DNA from: an uncultured Mycoplasmatota bacterium
GTDB lineage: Bacteria; Bacillota_I; Bacilli_A; RF39; UBA660
Assembly (NCBI GenBank): GCA_900554615.1
Contig: USIB01000080.1
Span: 1 to 5,629, forward strand
Length of the DNA: 5,629 bases
Direction of reading: 5' to 3'
The notes beneath the pieces are model-generated. The model was not told the origin of the DNA. It worked only from the letters and a program-made list of their open reading frames with translations, and did no database searches. Position 1 is the stretch's first letter. Each line of letters begins with the position of its first letter. The position numbers and the translations under genes are program-made. Of the stretch, positions 4,882 to 5,629 are shown piece by piece.

Positions 4882-5595
4882 TTAACTCTTAACTCTAATA
4901 ATAGTCTTATTATTCTTAACAGAAAATATATAACCTAAATACTCAAAACCACTATAACAATCATAAATACTAGTTTTATTAACATTAATATCAAGTATAT
5001 ATTTATCTTTCAATATAAAACTAATATTTTCAAGTTCCCTTTTTAATTTATCTTTATCATTAGATATAATAATATAATCATCCATATATCTAACCATATA
5101 CTTAAGACCTAAGTTATTTACAATATAATGGTCTAACTCATATAAATAAAATATAGATAAAAATTGACTAGTCATATTACCAATAGGCAATCCCTTATCA
5201 TAATCATATAAAGGTAACTTATCAATTTCTAATCTCCTATTTTTATCTTTATCAAGTAAATTATTTTTAATACTTTTAATACATAAATTAACATAATCAT
5301 AATTAGTACTATCAATAATATTACAAACAATATTATATTCATCACTATCTAATTTATCAATAATCATACTCTTTAAAACATTATGGTCTATACAATAAAA
5401 ATATTTACTAATATCAATTTTAAGAATATAAAACTTTCCATACTTCTTATTAAGTTCAATATATCTTTTAACAAGATTAATTGCATAATCATATCCCATA
5501 TTCTTTCTAGTAGCACAATTTCTAATATCCAAATACTTTTCTAATCTAGGTATTAAAATAAATCTAGAAACATAATAAAATGAACCCTTTGTCAA
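4882..5595 (-). CDS. DGR-type reverse transcriptase, damaged at both ends
   Basis: RNA-directed DNA polymerase. Palm motifs are intact: YILKIDISKYFYCID (56-70, catalytic Asp61), GLPIGNMTSQFLSIFYLYELDHY (135-157), YMDDYIIIS (170-178, catalytic Asp172 and Asp173), NKTSIY with Lys207, and FEYLGYIF (217-224). The LPIGN.TSQ form of motif 4 is characteristic of diversity-generating-retroelement reverse transcriptases and their relatives, rather than retrons or group II introns. The open frame of 237 codons begins at TTG with no clear ribosome site; two in-frame TAG codons lie within the 30 bases upstream. The N-terminal fingers expected of a 300-plus-residue family member are absent, the first recognisable block being SRFILIPRLEKYLDIRNCATRKNMG. 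At the other end a TAA removes most of the thumb. No accessory protein, variable protein or template/variable repeat pair is visible nearby. It is probably inactive, although the catalytic centre is conserved. Base composition is even more AT-rich than that of the heat-shock genes. Confidence 0.85.
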   Translation of the reverse strand: MTKGSFYYVSRFILIPRLEKYLDIRNCATRKNMGYDYAINLVKRYIELNKKYGKFYILKIDISKYFYCIDHNVLKSMIIDKLDSDEYNIVCNIIDSTNYDYVNLCIKSIKNNLLDKDKNRRLEIDKLPLYDYDKGLPIGNMTSQFLSIFYLYELDHYIVNNLGLKYMVRYMDDYIIISNDKDKLKRELENISFILKDKYILDINVNKTSIYDCYSGFEYLGYIFSVKNNKTIIRVKS

Positions 5596-5629
5596 GGACT
5601 AAATAAAAAAAGTCTAATTAAGTAATGGA

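Noticed and set aside
4882..5595. Retron or group II intron reverse transcriptase
   Set aside because: Motif 4 reads LPIGNMTSQ rather than the LPQG-type motif of those groups, and no intron domain or msr/msd-like inverted arrangement is visible.
4882..5629. Alternative genetic code explaining the stops in the reverse transcriptase
   Set aside because: Both TAA and TAG interrupt the gene, while the neighbouring housekeeping genes use TAA or TAG as normal ends and TGG for Trp; gene decay is the simpler explanation.

Overview
The window reads as a chromosomal segment of a very AT-rich, low-GC Gram-positive-type bacterium (Firmicutes/Bacillota, possibly one of the reduced gut Bacilli/Mollicutes-like lineages). 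The evidence is the hrcA-grpE-dnaK gene order behind CIRCE-like operators, a DnaK N-terminus lacking the Gram-negative insertion, strong TTGACA/TATAAT promoters and AGGAGG-type ribosome sites. The Trp residues I checked are encoded by TGG, so there is no sign of UGA recoding. Every gene I can support lies on the minus strand.

Right to left in the direction of transcription: (1) 4750-5629 holds a reverse transcriptase of the diversity-generating-retroelement (DGR) type. It has the catalytic YMDD and the LPIGNMTSQ motif, but it is damaged: stop codons lie just upstream of its first usable codon, and an in-frame TAA interrupts the thumb, which then continues for 43 codons. (2) 4019-4636 is ribonuclease HII (rnhB), with its own promoter and an apparent terminator. 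(3) 3758-3925 is the orphan thumb of a second reverse transcriptase of the same family; it aligns without gaps to the thumb of the first, including the stretch past the premature stop. (4) 2385-3584 is a stand-alone AAA ATPase of the DUF4143 family with a near-consensus promoter, three operator-like sites and a terminator. (5) 1-2144 is the class I heat-shock operon: hrcA, grpE, a 71-codon membrane protein gene, and the start of dnaK.

The 2262-3971 region has nested repeat architecture. A 54-bp element able to form two adjacent hairpins occurs twice in direct orientation (one mismatch), on the outer sides of the ATPase gene and the orphan thumb. Inside it, a 25-bp direct repeat flanks the ATPase gene alone. 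This looks like an ATPase cassette placed in, or exchanged next to, a decaying reverse-transcriptase element.

In the heat-shock operon, HrcA should repress its own operon through two divergent CIRCE copies, one over the -35 box and one in the leader. GrpE is the nucleotide exchange factor for DnaK. Two departures from the usual plan stand out: GrpE carries a nine-cysteine CxC-rich N-terminal tail that looks metal-binding, and a small two-helix membrane protein of unknown role sits between grpE and dnaK with overlapping translation signals.
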